Translations under genes and position numbers: made by a program
The notes under the pieces: generated by a model
Database searches by the model: none
Seen by the model: the letters and a program-made list of their open reading frames with translations, nothing else
What the model was told of the DNA's origin: nothing
Assembly (NCBI RefSeq): GCF_002159625.1
Contig: NZ_NFIZ01000003.1
Coordinates: 124,001-188,000, forward strand
DNA: 64,000 bases
Direction of reading: 5' to 3'
Source: Olsenella sp. An285
GTDB lineage: Bacteria > Actinomycetota > Coriobacteriia > Coriobacteriales > Atopobiaceae
Shown: piece after piece, positions 32,676 through 40,616 of the stretch
Position numbering within the stretch: the first letter of the stretch is position 1
How the letters are laid out: every line of letters begins with the position of its first letter

Positions 32676-33578
32676 TCATGATTCGTGGGTGCTGGGAGGA
32701 TCAACCCCAAGGACTTCTCGCCAATTGCTCGGAAAGCCCATGGGGCGCAGGGAGACGCTGGGATATGAGGAGATGAGGCTGTCGAGCGCTCTCAGCTCTT
32801 CTTCCCACTCGTCGACCCATGAGACCTCGTAGATTCTCTTGAGCGTAATGAAGGTCGGGAACTCTCGGCTGCTGGACCACTTCTTGTCACGTCGCAGCAT
32901 TCGAGGTCTGGTCTTGAGCAATCGGTTATAGAAGCGGTTGTGGTGGGCGCAAATGTTTCTCACCATGGTTAGGTGACGCAACCAGCTTTTTAGATAGGGC
33001 GCCGAGACGCCGAATGCTGCGGCGATTTCTTCGGCAACCGTGTCGGCATGTCCCTCAATGACGAGGTCTTCGCGGAGGTTTCCGTATAAGGAAGAGACGG
33101 TTCCCATTGACATGACCTCAACAGCGGCCCAGAGTGGCAGCCTTCCGAATTAGTCGAGATTGTGCTGCACGCAAGGCATGCCCTGCTTCTTTGCGTGTCT
33201 GATTTCGCGCTCGACCGCCTCCATTGACTTTATGTAGCTCTTTCTGCTGGAGAACAGTTCCGCGCATGATAGGGCGTCCGGTCCGAACCCAAGTGATAAT
33301 ACGTATGCGAACTGGGTTCTAGCCTTTACCTCCACGCGCTCAATGAGCCTCCAGAGCCAGAGACGCAGCTCCCTGTCGAAATCATGAATTGCCCAGATGT
33401 CCTCGAGACGTGTCCCTTTTCGAATGGTGCCGCTCTGCTCGAAGGTCATCCAGTAGCCTCGAAGGCGATAATTATTTGTGTCAAGAAGGCAACGCTTGGC
33501 AAAAGCGCGGCTGCCGATCGTAATGCCCTGTTCGACGAGGTGATCAATTTGCTCGTCAATGGGAAGCGGTGGCTTCAT
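32676..33578 (-). pseudogene. Abi_2 (AbiD/F-like) abortive infection gene with internal stop
   Basis: Two consecutive open parts in the same frame form one Abi_2 protein. The N-terminal half, starting at ATG 33578 (MKPPLPIDEQIDHLVEQGIT), contains NNYRLRGYWMTFEQ and FDRELRLWLWRLIERVEVKA. The frame meets a TAA at 33150-33152, then continues without interruption as FGRLPLWAAVEVMSMGTVSS and VRNICAHHNRFYNRLL, where Arg-x4-His is the HEPN RNase motif, to a stop at 32676. The nonsense codon falls at position 143 of about 300 and separates the catalytic motif from the start, so the gene should be inactive. Reinitiation at the ATG at 33113 is conceivable. Confidence 0.8.
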
Positions 33579-34005
33579 AGAAGATGACCCCGCCTGGTGC
33601 GCGTCATCGTTACCGAGAGAGGCGTGCGGGGTACTGTCATATGTCAGTTTACTCGAATTGCCTGCGGTTTCAAACGCGCTCTTTGTCTCCACAAGAGTCC
33701 CGTCTTCCAAAGTTTGTGACTAGTCATAAAGCCAGTCTATCTATTGTTTGTTTTTGCGGCATACGCTTTTCCCTATTTGGACGGCAGTATGTGTCTCGGA
33801 CTCGCAGATTGGGTTTTGGTTGTCCTGTGCATGCTGCCGGTCGGGTCGCGTTTGATTTGCCCATCACCCCCGCGCCCCGCACGCCACACCCCCTGCCGAA
33901 AGACGTGTCCCCGTCTGCCGCCAGGTTCTTGTCGCCGGCCCCTCTGACGCGGTAAGTGAACAGCGGTAGCGCGCACACGGCGCGCAACGGCAGAAGGGAT
34001 GCAGC
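33579..34005. other. Intergenic region, no gene seen
   Basis: About 430 bases between the Abi remnant and the SDR gene. The open frames here are not protein-like. The left part is AT-richer and belongs to the imported island; the right part returns to core GC content, so the island boundary probably lies at about 33.8 kb. A purine-rich AGAAGGGATG (33990-33999) serves the SDR gene. Confidence 0.4.
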
Positions 34006-34764
34006 ATGCAGCTCGAGAACAAGGTCGCGGTCGTCACCGGAGCGTCGTCGGGCATGGGGCACGCCATCGTGGAGCTCTTCGCCCGCGAGGGCGCCAAGGT
34101 GGTCGCCGTCGCGCGGCGCAAGGAGCGCCTCGAGGAGCTGGTGGCGAGCCTGGCGGACGCCCCGGGCGAGGTCGCGGCCTATCCCGGCGACGTCTCCTCC
34201 CGCGAGGTCAACGAGGGCATGATCGACTTTGCCCAGAAGACCTTCGGCGGCTTTGACGTCCTCGTCAACAACGCGGGCATCATGGACGACATGTCCCCGG
34301 TCGGCGACGCCACGGACGAGAAGTACGAGCAGGTCATGGCCGTCAACGTCTACGGCCCGCTCGCGGCCATGCGCGCGGCGGTGAACGCCTTCAAGGCGTC
34401 CGGCACCAAGGGCTCGATCGTCAACGTTGCGTCCGTGGGCGGCATGCGCAGCTGCGCCGGCGCCGTCTACTGCGCCTCCAAGGCCGCGCTCATCTCGCTC
34501 ACCAAGAACACCGCCTACATGTACATGGCCGACGGCATCCGCACGAACTGCATCGCGCCGGGCGGCATCGTGACGGAGATCGCCACGTCGATGGGCGTCC
34601 CCAACCCGGCGGGCTACGGTCGCATCAAGCCGGTCCTGGACTGCGCGCCCGCACCGGGCAGCGCCGAGGAGATCGCCGCCGCGGCGCTCTTCCTGGCTAG
34701 CGACGCCGCGAGCTACGTCAACGGCGTCATCCTGCCCGTGGACGGCGGCTGGATGGCCGGCTGA
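34006..34764 (+). CDS. Short-chain dehydrogenase/reductase
   Basis: A 252-residue classical SDR. The cofactor motif TGASSGMG is at residues 12-19, followed by the structural NNAGIMDD, a catalytic Ser in VNVASVGGM, and the YCASK catalytic Tyr-Lys pair. The C-terminal VNGVILPVDGGWMAG is typical of FabG/3-oxoacyl or sugar/steroid dehydrogenases. The Arg in VAVARRKERL, just after the second strand, suggests NADP(H) preference. The substrate cannot be told; coriobacterial relatives include hydroxysteroid dehydrogenases, but nothing here singles that out. The gene is followed by an MBL-fold gene on the same strand about 160 bases later. Confidence 0.85.
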   Translation: MQLENKVAVVTGASSGMGHAIVELFAREGAKVVAVARRKERLEELVASLADAPGEVAAYPGDVSSREVNEGMIDFAQKTFGGFDVLVNNAGIMDDMSPVGDATDEKYEQVMAVNVYGPLAAMRAAVNAFKASGTKGSIVNVASVGGMRSCAGAVYCASKAALISLTKNTAYMYMADGIRTNCIAPGGIVTEIATSMGVPNPAGYGRIKPVLDCAPAPGSAEEIAAAALFLASDAASYVNGVILPVDGGWMAG

Positions 34765-34920
34765 GTCTGGGTGGCGGCGTGTCAGGCGGCGGGGCCGTCG
34801 GCTCTGTGCCGGTGGCCCCGCCTCATGTGGCCGAGAGGGAATACGTGTCCGGTCACCACGTTATCCTTGGGTCAGGATCTCGATTCTCGATCGCCCCGGG
34901 AGGGGCTGAAAGGGGGCGCC

Positions 34921-35676
34921 GTGTCGCTCGTTTGCCTGTCGGAGCGCATATCCTATCTCCCGCACGTCGAGGAGCTTGACCGTCCCGTGCTGGCGCTCGT
35001 GCGCGGGGACCGCCTCGCCCTCGCCGTCGACGCGGGCTACTCGCCGCGCCACGTCGAGGACTTCTACCGCGAGCTCGTCTCGGCGGGCCTCCCGCTGCCC
35101 GACCTCACCGCGCTCACGCACTGGCACTGGGACCACAGCTTTGGCATGGGCGCCGTCGCCGGTCTCACGGTCGCCCGGAAAGAGACGAACGAGCACCTGC
35201 TCGAGGCGCGCGGGATCCTCTCGGACCCGGCCGACCCGCGCCGCGCGGACATCTGCTCGGCCCAGGGCTTCGCCGAGGAGTTCCCACCCGGGGTGGACCC
35301 CGTCGTCGTGACCGCCGACCTCGAGTTCGAGGGCGAGCTCGCGGTCGACCTCGGCGGCGTGACGGTTCGCCTGATCGCCACGGACGCGCCCCACACCAAC
35401 GACTCGACGCTCGTCTACGTCCCCGAGGAGCGCGCCCTCTTCGTGGGCGACTGCTTCTGCGAGGACTACGACTCCGGCGACGACCCGTCCGTCTGCCACC
35501 TCGACCCCGCGCGGCTGCGCGCACTTCTCGCCACGATTGGGGGCCTGGACCCGGCACCGGAGACCTTCGTCATCGGCCACTGCCCGCCGGAGGGCCCGGA
35601 CGAGTTCCTCGGGTACCTGCACGAGCTGCTGCAGCCGGCCCCGGGGGAGGGAGGGGCGCATGTCAGCGCTTCGTGA
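34921..35676 (+). CDS. MBL-fold metallohydrolase
   Basis: A 251-residue protein. I take the GTG at 34921, 4 bases after AAAGGGGG; the frame upstream is not protein-like. The zinc motif THWHWDHSFG (HxHxDH) lies around residues 65-74, with DAPHTNDS as the third His, VGDCFCEDY as the bridging Asp and VIGHCPP as the last His. All ligands of a dinuclear metallo-beta-lactamase fold hydrolase are present. The specificity is unknown. Its 3-prime end overlaps the ADP-ribosylglycohydrolase gene by 17 bases, so the two are cotranscribed and possibly act on related nucleotide-sugar compounds. Confidence 0.8.
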   Translation: MSLVCLSERISYLPHVEELDRPVLALVRGDRLALAVDAGYSPRHVEDFYRELVSAGLPLPDLTALTHWHWDHSFGMGAVAGLTVARKETNEHLLEARGILSDPADPRRADICSAQGFAEEFPPGVDPVVVTADLEFEGELAVDLGGVTVRLIATDAPHTNDSTLVYVPEERALFVGDCFCEDYDSGDDPSVCHLDPARLRALLATIGGLDPAPETFVIGHCPPEGPDEFLGYLHELLQPAPGEGGAHVSAS

Positions 35677-36448
35677 CGCGATCTATGGCCTTGCCGTGGG
35701 CGACGCGCTCGGCGTGCCGTACGAGTTCCGCCCGCGCGGGAGCTTTACCTGCACGGGGATGGTCGGCCACGGCACGCACGACCAGCCGGCGGGCACCTGG
35801 TCGGACGACACGAGCATGACGCTCGCCACCTGCGACAGCATCCGTGCGTGCGGGCACGTGGACACGGGTGACATGCGCTCCCGGTTCCGCGCGTGGATCG
35901 ACGGCGGAGCCTACGCCATCGACGGCGTGGTCTTTGACTACGGCGGCACCACGGCCCGCGCGCTCGTCGCCGGCACGGGACGTGCGGGCGAGCGCGACAA
36001 CGGCAACGGCTCGCTCATGCGCATCGCGCCGCTCGCCTTCACGGACGCCACGGACGACGAGGTCCGCGCGGTCTCGGCCATCACGCACGCGCACCGCGTC
36101 TCCACCGGGGCCTGCGTGGACATGGTGCGCGTGATGCGCGCGCTCGCGGCCGGCGCCTCGCCGGCGGAGGCGATCCCGGACCACGAGGTCCTTCTCGCCG
36201 CCAGCGAGAAGGACGTGCGCTCCGGGGGCTTCGTGCGGGATACGTACTGCGCCGCGCTCTGGTGCCTTGCGGTCTCGGGGTCATACGAGGAGTGCGTGCT
36301 GCGCGCGGTCAACCTCGGGGAGGACACGGACACCACGGCGGCCGTGGCCGGCGCGCTCGCGGGCATCGCGTACGGGATCGAGGGGATCCCGGGCGAGTGG
36401 CTCTCCGGGCTTCGGGGAAGGGACATCATCGAGCGCTGTCTGTTCTAG
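35660..36448 (+). CDS. ADP-ribosylglycohydrolase family protein
   Basis: A 262-residue DraG/ARH-type hydrolase starting inside the end of the MBL gene with GAGGGAGGGG upstream. Motifs: GLAVGDALGVPYEFRPRG, the metal-binding TWSDDTSMTLA, NGNGSLMRIAPLAF and the second metal site LGEDTDTTAAVAGALAG. These enzymes remove ADP-ribose from arginine or other acceptors using two magnesium ions. Together with the macro-domain protein 5 kb upstream it could reverse ADP-ribosylation. All ligand motifs appear intact, so activity is likely; the substrate is unknown. Confidence 0.9.
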   Translation: MSALRDAIYGLAVGDALGVPYEFRPRGSFTCTGMVGHGTHDQPAGTWSDDTSMTLATCDSIRACGHVDTGDMRSRFRAWIDGGAYAIDGVVFDYGGTTARALVAGTGRAGERDNGNGSLMRIAPLAFTDATDDEVRAVSAITHAHRVSTGACVDMVRVMRALAAGASPAEAIPDHEVLLAASEKDVRSGGFVRDTYCAALWCLAVSGSYEECVLRAVNLGEDTDTTAAVAGALAGIAYGIEGIPGEWLSGLRGRDIIERCLF

Positions 36449-36654
36449 GGGCGGCGGGAGGCGAGGGGCGACGCTCCCAGCAGGCTTCCTGCCGGGGACG
36501 TGGCCGCGGGCGAAGTGACCTGGTGGCTTCGGCGGCATCAGACCTGGGGGCGGGGCCGCGTCAGTGCTAAGCTCACGGGAGGTCGCGCGGCCCGGGGGCA
36601 GGTGAGGCCCTCGGTCGCGCTGCGCATCCACCGCGAGAGCCACAAGGAGCCCCC

Positions 36655-37053
36655 ATGTCTGACGGCGTCATGATCCTTCTCGTCTTTGCCCTGATCGCGC
36701 TTCTCGGGGGCGGCACGACGGCGCTCGTCCTCCTGATCGCGAGGCGGGCCCGGGCGCGCAAGGAGCGCGCCTACACCGCCGAGACGGTCGGGACCGTCGT
36801 TCGCGTGCGCCCCGGCGGCGTCGACCGGCCGACTGTCGTCTACGTTCGCTATGAGGTCGACGGCGTCTCCTACGAGTGCCACGAGACCGTGAAGTTCTCG
36901 AGCGAGCTCATCAGGCTCGGCCCCGTCCCCATTGGCCAGCGCAAGCGCGGCAAGATCGCCTCGCGCGAGGGCAGTCGGGTCCGCGTGGCGTACCTCCCCG
37001 GGGACCCGTCGCGAGCCATTCTTGCGGACAACACCGGCCTGATGAGCGAATAG
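36655..37053 (+). CDS. DUF3592-like membrane protein
   Basis: A 132-residue protein with one N-terminal TM helix (MILLVFALIALLGGGTTALV, about 6-27) followed by basic ARRARARKER. A soluble beta-rich domain follows, with VGTVVRVRPGGVDRPTVVYV, then YEVDGVSYECHETVKFSSE and RVRVAYLPGDPSRAILAD, which fits the DUF3592 pattern of small membrane proteins. Function unknown. The ATG follows GGAGCC. It is monocistronic, ahead of the repeat pair and the release factor gene. Confidence 0.7.
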   Translation: MSDGVMILLVFALIALLGGGTTALVLLIARRARARKERAYTAETVGTVVRVRPGGVDRPTVVYVRYEVDGVSYECHETVKFSSELIRLGPVPIGQRKRGKIASREGSRVRVAYLPGDPSRAILADNTGLMSE

Positions 37054-37111
37054 GGTCGCGCTGCCCGCGCCCTTCTCGCTACAATAGCTGGGCCGAACAC
37101 GAATAATGATT

Positions 37112-37175
37112 CAAAAGGGGACTGTCCCCTTTTTGATCACTGGAAAAAGTTGACAAAGGGACTGTCCCCCTGTCA
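37112..37175. repeat. Palindrome pair of the GGGACWGTCCC family
   Basis: Two palindromes 40 bases apart, centre to centre: AAAAGGGGACTGTCCCCTTTT type (37112-37135) and TGACAAAGGGACTGTCCCC type ending TGTCA (37151-37175). They fill the gap before the prfC start and could act as hairpins in its leader. Confidence 0.8.
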
Positions 37176-37191
37176 GGTAGAAAGAAGACCC

Positions 37192-38811
37192 ATGCCCAGC
37201 GCCAGCCTTGCCGAACAGATCGCCTCGCGCCGCACGTTTGCCATCATCTCGCACCCGGACGCGGGCAAGACCACGCTCACGGAGAAGCTCCTGCTCTACA
37301 CCGGCACCATTCAGTCGGCCGGCTCGGTCAAGGGCAAGTCCAGCGCCAAGCACGCGGTCTCGGACTGGATGGACATCGAGAAGGCGCGCGGCATCTCCGT
37401 CACCTCCTCCGTCCTGCAGTTCACCTACGACGGCTGCTGTGTGAACATCCTGGACACCCCCGGCCACCAGGACTTCTCTGAGGACACGTACCGCACCCTC
37501 ATGGCCGCCGACGCCGCCGTCATGGTGATCGACGGCGCCAAGGGCGTCGAGGCACAGACGGTCAAGCTCTTCAAGGTGTGCGCGCTGCGCGGCATCCCCA
37601 TCTTCACCTTTGTGAACAAGCTCGACCACGACACGCGCGACCCCTTTGACCTCACGGAGGAGATCGAGACCGTGCTGGGCATCGGCACGTACCCGATGAA
37701 CTGGCCCATTGGCTCCGGCCGCAACTTCCGCGGCGTCTTCGACCGCGCGAGCCGCCACGTGCTCGCCTTCGAGGGCGACGGCCACGCCAACGCCACCAAG
37801 CGCGTGAACGAGATCGAGGCCGAGCTGGGCGACCCCGCGCTCGACGAGCTCATCGGCGAGGACAACCACCGCAACCTCATGGACGACATCGAGCTTCTGG
37901 ACGGCGCGGACCACGAGTTCGACCTCGAGGCCGTGCGCACGGGCAAGCTCAGCCCGGTCTTCTTTGGTTCCGCGCTCACCAACTTTGGCGTGGAGCCCTT
38001 CCTGCGCGACTTCCTGCGCCTGGCGCCCGCGCCGTCCGCCCACGTGGACGCGCTCACGGGCGAGCCGGTTGAGGCGACGTCGGAGGACTTCTCCGGCTTC
38101 GTCTTCAAGATCCAGGCCAACATGGACAAGAACCACCGCGACCGCATCGCCTTTTTGCGCATCTGCTCCGGCAAGTTCGAGCGCGGCATGGACGCCTGGC
38201 ACGAGCAGGGCGGCCGCAAGATCAAGCTCGCGACGGGCACGGCCATGATGGCCGACGACCGCGCCACCGTCGACGAGGCGTACGCCGGCGACATCGTGGG
38301 CCTCTTCGACCCGGGCGTCTTCTCCATCGGCGACACGCTCTGCCGCGTGGGGCGCCACGTGCGCTACGCCGGCATCCCCACCTTCGCGCCCGAGCACTTC
38401 GCGCGCATCGAGCAGGTGGACACCCTCAAGCGCAAGCAGTTCGTCAAGGGCATGGAGGAGCTCGCCCAGGAGGGTGCCATCCAGATCTTCCGCGAGGCGG
38501 GCGCCGGCATGGAGCGCGTGATCGCGGGCGCCGTGGGCGTGCTGCAGTTCGAGGTGCTCGAGCAGCGTCTGAGCTCCGAGTACCACGTGGAGGTGCGCCG
38601 CTCGCCGCTGCCGTACAACCTCATCCGCTGGATCGACGAGTCCGCCGGCGAGGTCGACTTCCGCTCGCTCAACCTCACGCGCGAGACGCTGCGCGTGGAG
38701 GACATGCGCGGCGGCAAGCTGCTCCTCTTCACGAGCCCGTGGAACCTGGACTGGGCCATCGAGCACAACCCGGACCTCACGCTCTCCGAGTTTGGCAACG
38801 TGACGTTCTAA
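37192..38811 (+). CDS. prfC: Peptide chain release factor 3
   Basis: A 539-residue translational GTPase. The ATG at 37192 opens MPSASLAEQIASRRTFAIIS; a longer frame from 37150 would translate the palindromic repeat and is rejected. G motifs: SHPDAGKTTLTEKLL (G1), DTPGHQDFSEDTYRTL (G3) and FVNKLDHDTRDPFD (G4). The RF3-specific C-terminal part includes GAVGVLQFEVLEQRLSSEY. RF3 recycles RF1/RF2 from the ribosome after peptide release. The length is close to E. coli RF3 (529). This is an ordinary core gene flanked by repeats on both sides. Confidence 0.95.
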   Translation: MPSASLAEQIASRRTFAIISHPDAGKTTLTEKLLLYTGTIQSAGSVKGKSSAKHAVSDWMDIEKARGISVTSSVLQFTYDGCCVNILDTPGHQDFSEDTYRTLMAADAAVMVIDGAKGVEAQTVKLFKVCALRGIPIFTFVNKLDHDTRDPFDLTEEIETVLGIGTYPMNWPIGSGRNFRGVFDRASRHVLAFEGDGHANATKRVNEIEAELGDPALDELIGEDNHRNLMDDIELLDGADHEFDLEAVRTGKLSPVFFGSALTNFGVEPFLRDFLRLAPAPSAHVDALTGEPVEATSEDFSGFVFKIQANMDKNHRDRIAFLRICSGKFERGMDAWHEQGGRKIKLATGTAMMADDRATVDEAYAGDIVGLFDPGVFSIGDTLCRVGRHVRYAGIPTFAPEHFARIEQVDTLKRKQFVKGMEELAQEGAIQIFREAGAGMERVIAGAVGVLQFEVLEQRLSSEYHVEVRRSPLPYNLIRWIDESAGEVDFRSLNLTRETLRVEDMRGGKLLLFTSPWNLDWAIEHNPDLTLSEFGNVTF

Positions 38812-38900
38812 CGAGCCGCGACGGCGGCGCCGGGCGAGAAGGGCCCGCGGCCGCGCGGTTCTTCTCGCCGCGCGTTGCCTTACGCGCCCCCGCCTTCGCA

Positions 38901-38969
38901 TTCATCGCGCTCAAACGACCGCTTTCGAGGTTCTTCTCGCCCGTTTTGTGGTCGTTTGAGCGCGATGAA
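38901..38969. repeat. 69-bp palindrome-ended element, copy A
   Basis: The element starts TTCATCGCGCTCAAACGACC and ends with the exact reverse complement of those 20 bases; the interior holds TTCTTCTCGCCCGTTTTG. The whole 69-bp unit is present in reverse orientation at 40257-40325. It lies 27 bases beyond the 3-prime end of the AbiEi-like gene and also serves as a possible terminator stem after prfC. Confidence 0.85.
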
Positions 38970-38996
38970 CGTCGAACGGGGCTTCCGTGCCGCGGG

Positions 38997-40091
38997 CTAC
39001 GCCGCCGTCGCCACCTCCTCCACAAAGCGGAATCGCACGCCGCCCGCGATCACGGTGCCCTGGCCTCGGATGGTCTTGCGCTCGGCAAAGCCCGCGGGCG
39101 GCACGGGGACGTCCCCAAAGCAGAGCTTCGGGACCGGTCCCCGGGGAACGCCGTGCAGGTCAAGCAGGTCGGAGAGCTGCTGCGGGTCGCACGCGACGGC
39201 CATCGAAAAGCGCGCGATGCTCGGCCGGTACACCGTGAGCAGGGCCTCGCGCTTGCGCTCGTCGAGGAGCTTTCCCACCGGCCCGGCCTCTGCACGCAGG
39301 TACTTGTCGTCCCCGTCGAGCTCGCCAAAGATGAGGCGCCCCGTCGCGTCGCGCCAGGAGAAGTCGATGCGGAAGACGCGTCGGTCATCCGCCGGGTCCG
39401 GCAGCGTGAGCTGCAGGTGCGGGTACTCGTAGCCCAGCTCGACCATGTGCGCCCGCGCGACGGACTCGCCGCCGCTCTCCGCCGTCGGCTCCGCCCAGAC
39501 GCAGATGGCCGCCGCGCGCCGCACGCCCGGGCAGTGGCGGAAGCGCGTGCGCAGCAGCCCGATCATCTCCTGGCGCGCGAGGCCGGAGCATCGGAGCGCG
39601 GCGTCCGCGACTGCCAGCGCGTCCGCAAACGGGAAGCTCGCCAGGCAGTCGAAGACGGTGCGCCAGAACGACGTCACGCGGAACCCGCCCACGTCCCATG
39701 TGGGGTCGCCCTCGATCTCGTGGCTGATCACGCGCTTGGTGGAGTGGCGCCCGCTCTCGTGCGACCGGACGACGTGGGTCTCGCGGAGCAGGTCCCACGA
39801 GACGGGGAGGCCCCACGCGAGCGCCGCGGACTGCGCGCAGAACTGGGTGTCCGGGCGCAGCTCGGCGAGCCCGCGCATGATGTGGAGCGCGCGCCCGTCC
39901 GGCTTGAGACTGCGCCAGCGGGCGCGGCGCACGTAGAGGCCGGAAACGGGGGAGATGAGGTCGCTGCGCCTCTTGCGAAAGCGCCGCCTGATGGCGCGAC
40001 GGTCGCGCTCCTCGTGCGGGACGAGACACGTGCCGCGCTCCTCCGCGGCGTCTAGCAGCTCATCTATACGGCTATGCCTGGCCGTGCTCAT
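38997..40091 (-). CDS. AbiEi-like/endonuclease-like protein
   Basis: A 364-residue protein from the ATG at 40089-40091. The N-terminal half (DELLDAAEERGTCLVPHEER, then SGLYVRRARWRSL and FCAQSAALAWGLPVSWDLLR) resembles the type IV antitoxin AbiEi/winged-helix family common in actinobacteria. The C-terminal half has FRIDFSWRDATGRLIFGELD, giving Asp...Glu-x-Asp-Gly plus KYLR, like DUF559/Vsr-type PD-(D/E)xK nucleases. No AbiEii-type toxin gene is adjacent. The gene lies between two inverted copies of a 69-bp palindromic element, so it looks like cargo of a small mobile unit. Function unknown; a solitary nuclease or orphan antitoxin is possible. Confidence 0.75.
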   Translation of the reverse strand: MSTARHSRIDELLDAAEERGTCLVPHEERDRRAIRRRFRKRRSDLISPVSGLYVRRARWRSLKPDGRALHIMRGLAELRPDTQFCAQSAALAWGLPVSWDLLRETHVVRSHESGRHSTKRVISHEIEGDPTWDVGGFRVTSFWRTVFDCLASFPFADALAVADAALRCSGLARQEMIGLLRTRFRHCPGVRRAAAICVWAEPTAESGGESVARAHMVELGYEYPHLQLTLPDPADDRRVFRIDFSWRDATGRLIFGELDGDDKYLRAEAGPVGKLLDERKREALLTVYRPSIARFSMAVACDPQQLSDLLDLHGVPRGPVPKLCFGDVPVPPAGFAERKTIRGQGTVIAGGVRFRFVEEVATAA

Positions 40092-40256
40092 GGCGGCCTC
40101 CTTCGACTCTCTCTGTGTGTGGGGGTTCTCACAGTGTTCCCGTTTGGTGGCGTTGGTATGCGCGGGACCGCGGGTCGCTGTCGCCGCTTCGGGGCGGGGG
40201 CGCATGGGTCTGCCGCTTCGGCGCCCCATCCGCCGCTCGTCGGTGTCGCTCTTTCG

Positions 40257-40325
40257 TTCATCGCGCTCAAACGACCACAAAACGGGCGAGAAGAACCTCG
40301 GAAGTGGTCGTTTGAGCGCGATGAA
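40257..40325. repeat. 69-bp palindrome-ended element, copy B (inverted)
   Basis: Reverse complement of the element at 38901-38969 with only a few differences in the interior (TCGGAAGT here against the complement of GCTTTCGA there). Both ends again are TTCATCGCGCTCAAACGACC and its reverse complement. It lies 166 bases upstream of the AbiEi-like start. Confidence 0.85.
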
Positions 40326-40517
40326 TGCAGCGCGTCCGGTAGGCACCGCGGGTCGGAGCGGCAACTGGGAGTGGCGACACCGTGGCGAGCAAAACGCGCC
40401 GAGAAGAGCCCGCCGCAGCGCGGTTCTTCTCGGCGTGTGCTGGTCGTGAAGTGGTGTGGTCGCTCAGGACCGTTCGCCGGGGCAAACGCAACGTTTGCCG
40501 GACATGCAAAATTCCCC

Positions 40518-40546
40518 TTGCAACACCCTTGAAATATGGGAATATA
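40518..40546 (+). promoter_or_regulatory. Candidate promoter of the ygeX operon
   Basis: TTGCAA (40518-40523) and AATATA (40541-40546) are 17 bases apart in the only AT-rich stretch of the 525-base gap before ygeX. The start codon follows about 70 bases later with AAGGAGG (40606-40612) as ribosome-binding site. The rest of the gap (40092-40517) holds the 69-bp element and GTTCTTCTCGG-type motifs but no gene. Confidence 0.45.
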
Positions 40547-40616
40547 TGGGCTAACAAACTTTCTGTTTGGTAAGCAGACAAAAAGTTGGCACGCACAAAC
40601 GACGCAAGGAGGAAGC

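Noticed and set aside
33584-33955. Open frame before the SDR gene
   Set aside because: Composition is not protein-like and it straddles the boundary between AT-rich island and GC-rich core.
37150-37191. N-terminal extension of release factor 3
   Set aside because: It would translate the palindromic repeat; RF3 proteins start near the ATG at 37192.
37111-38901. 596-codon antisense frame over prfC
   Set aside because: Shadow of a conserved essential-type gene with no protein-like features.
40536-40616. 27-residue N-terminal extension of YgeX
   Set aside because: It covers the candidate promoter and the ribosome-binding site AAGGAGG, which fits the GTG at 40617.
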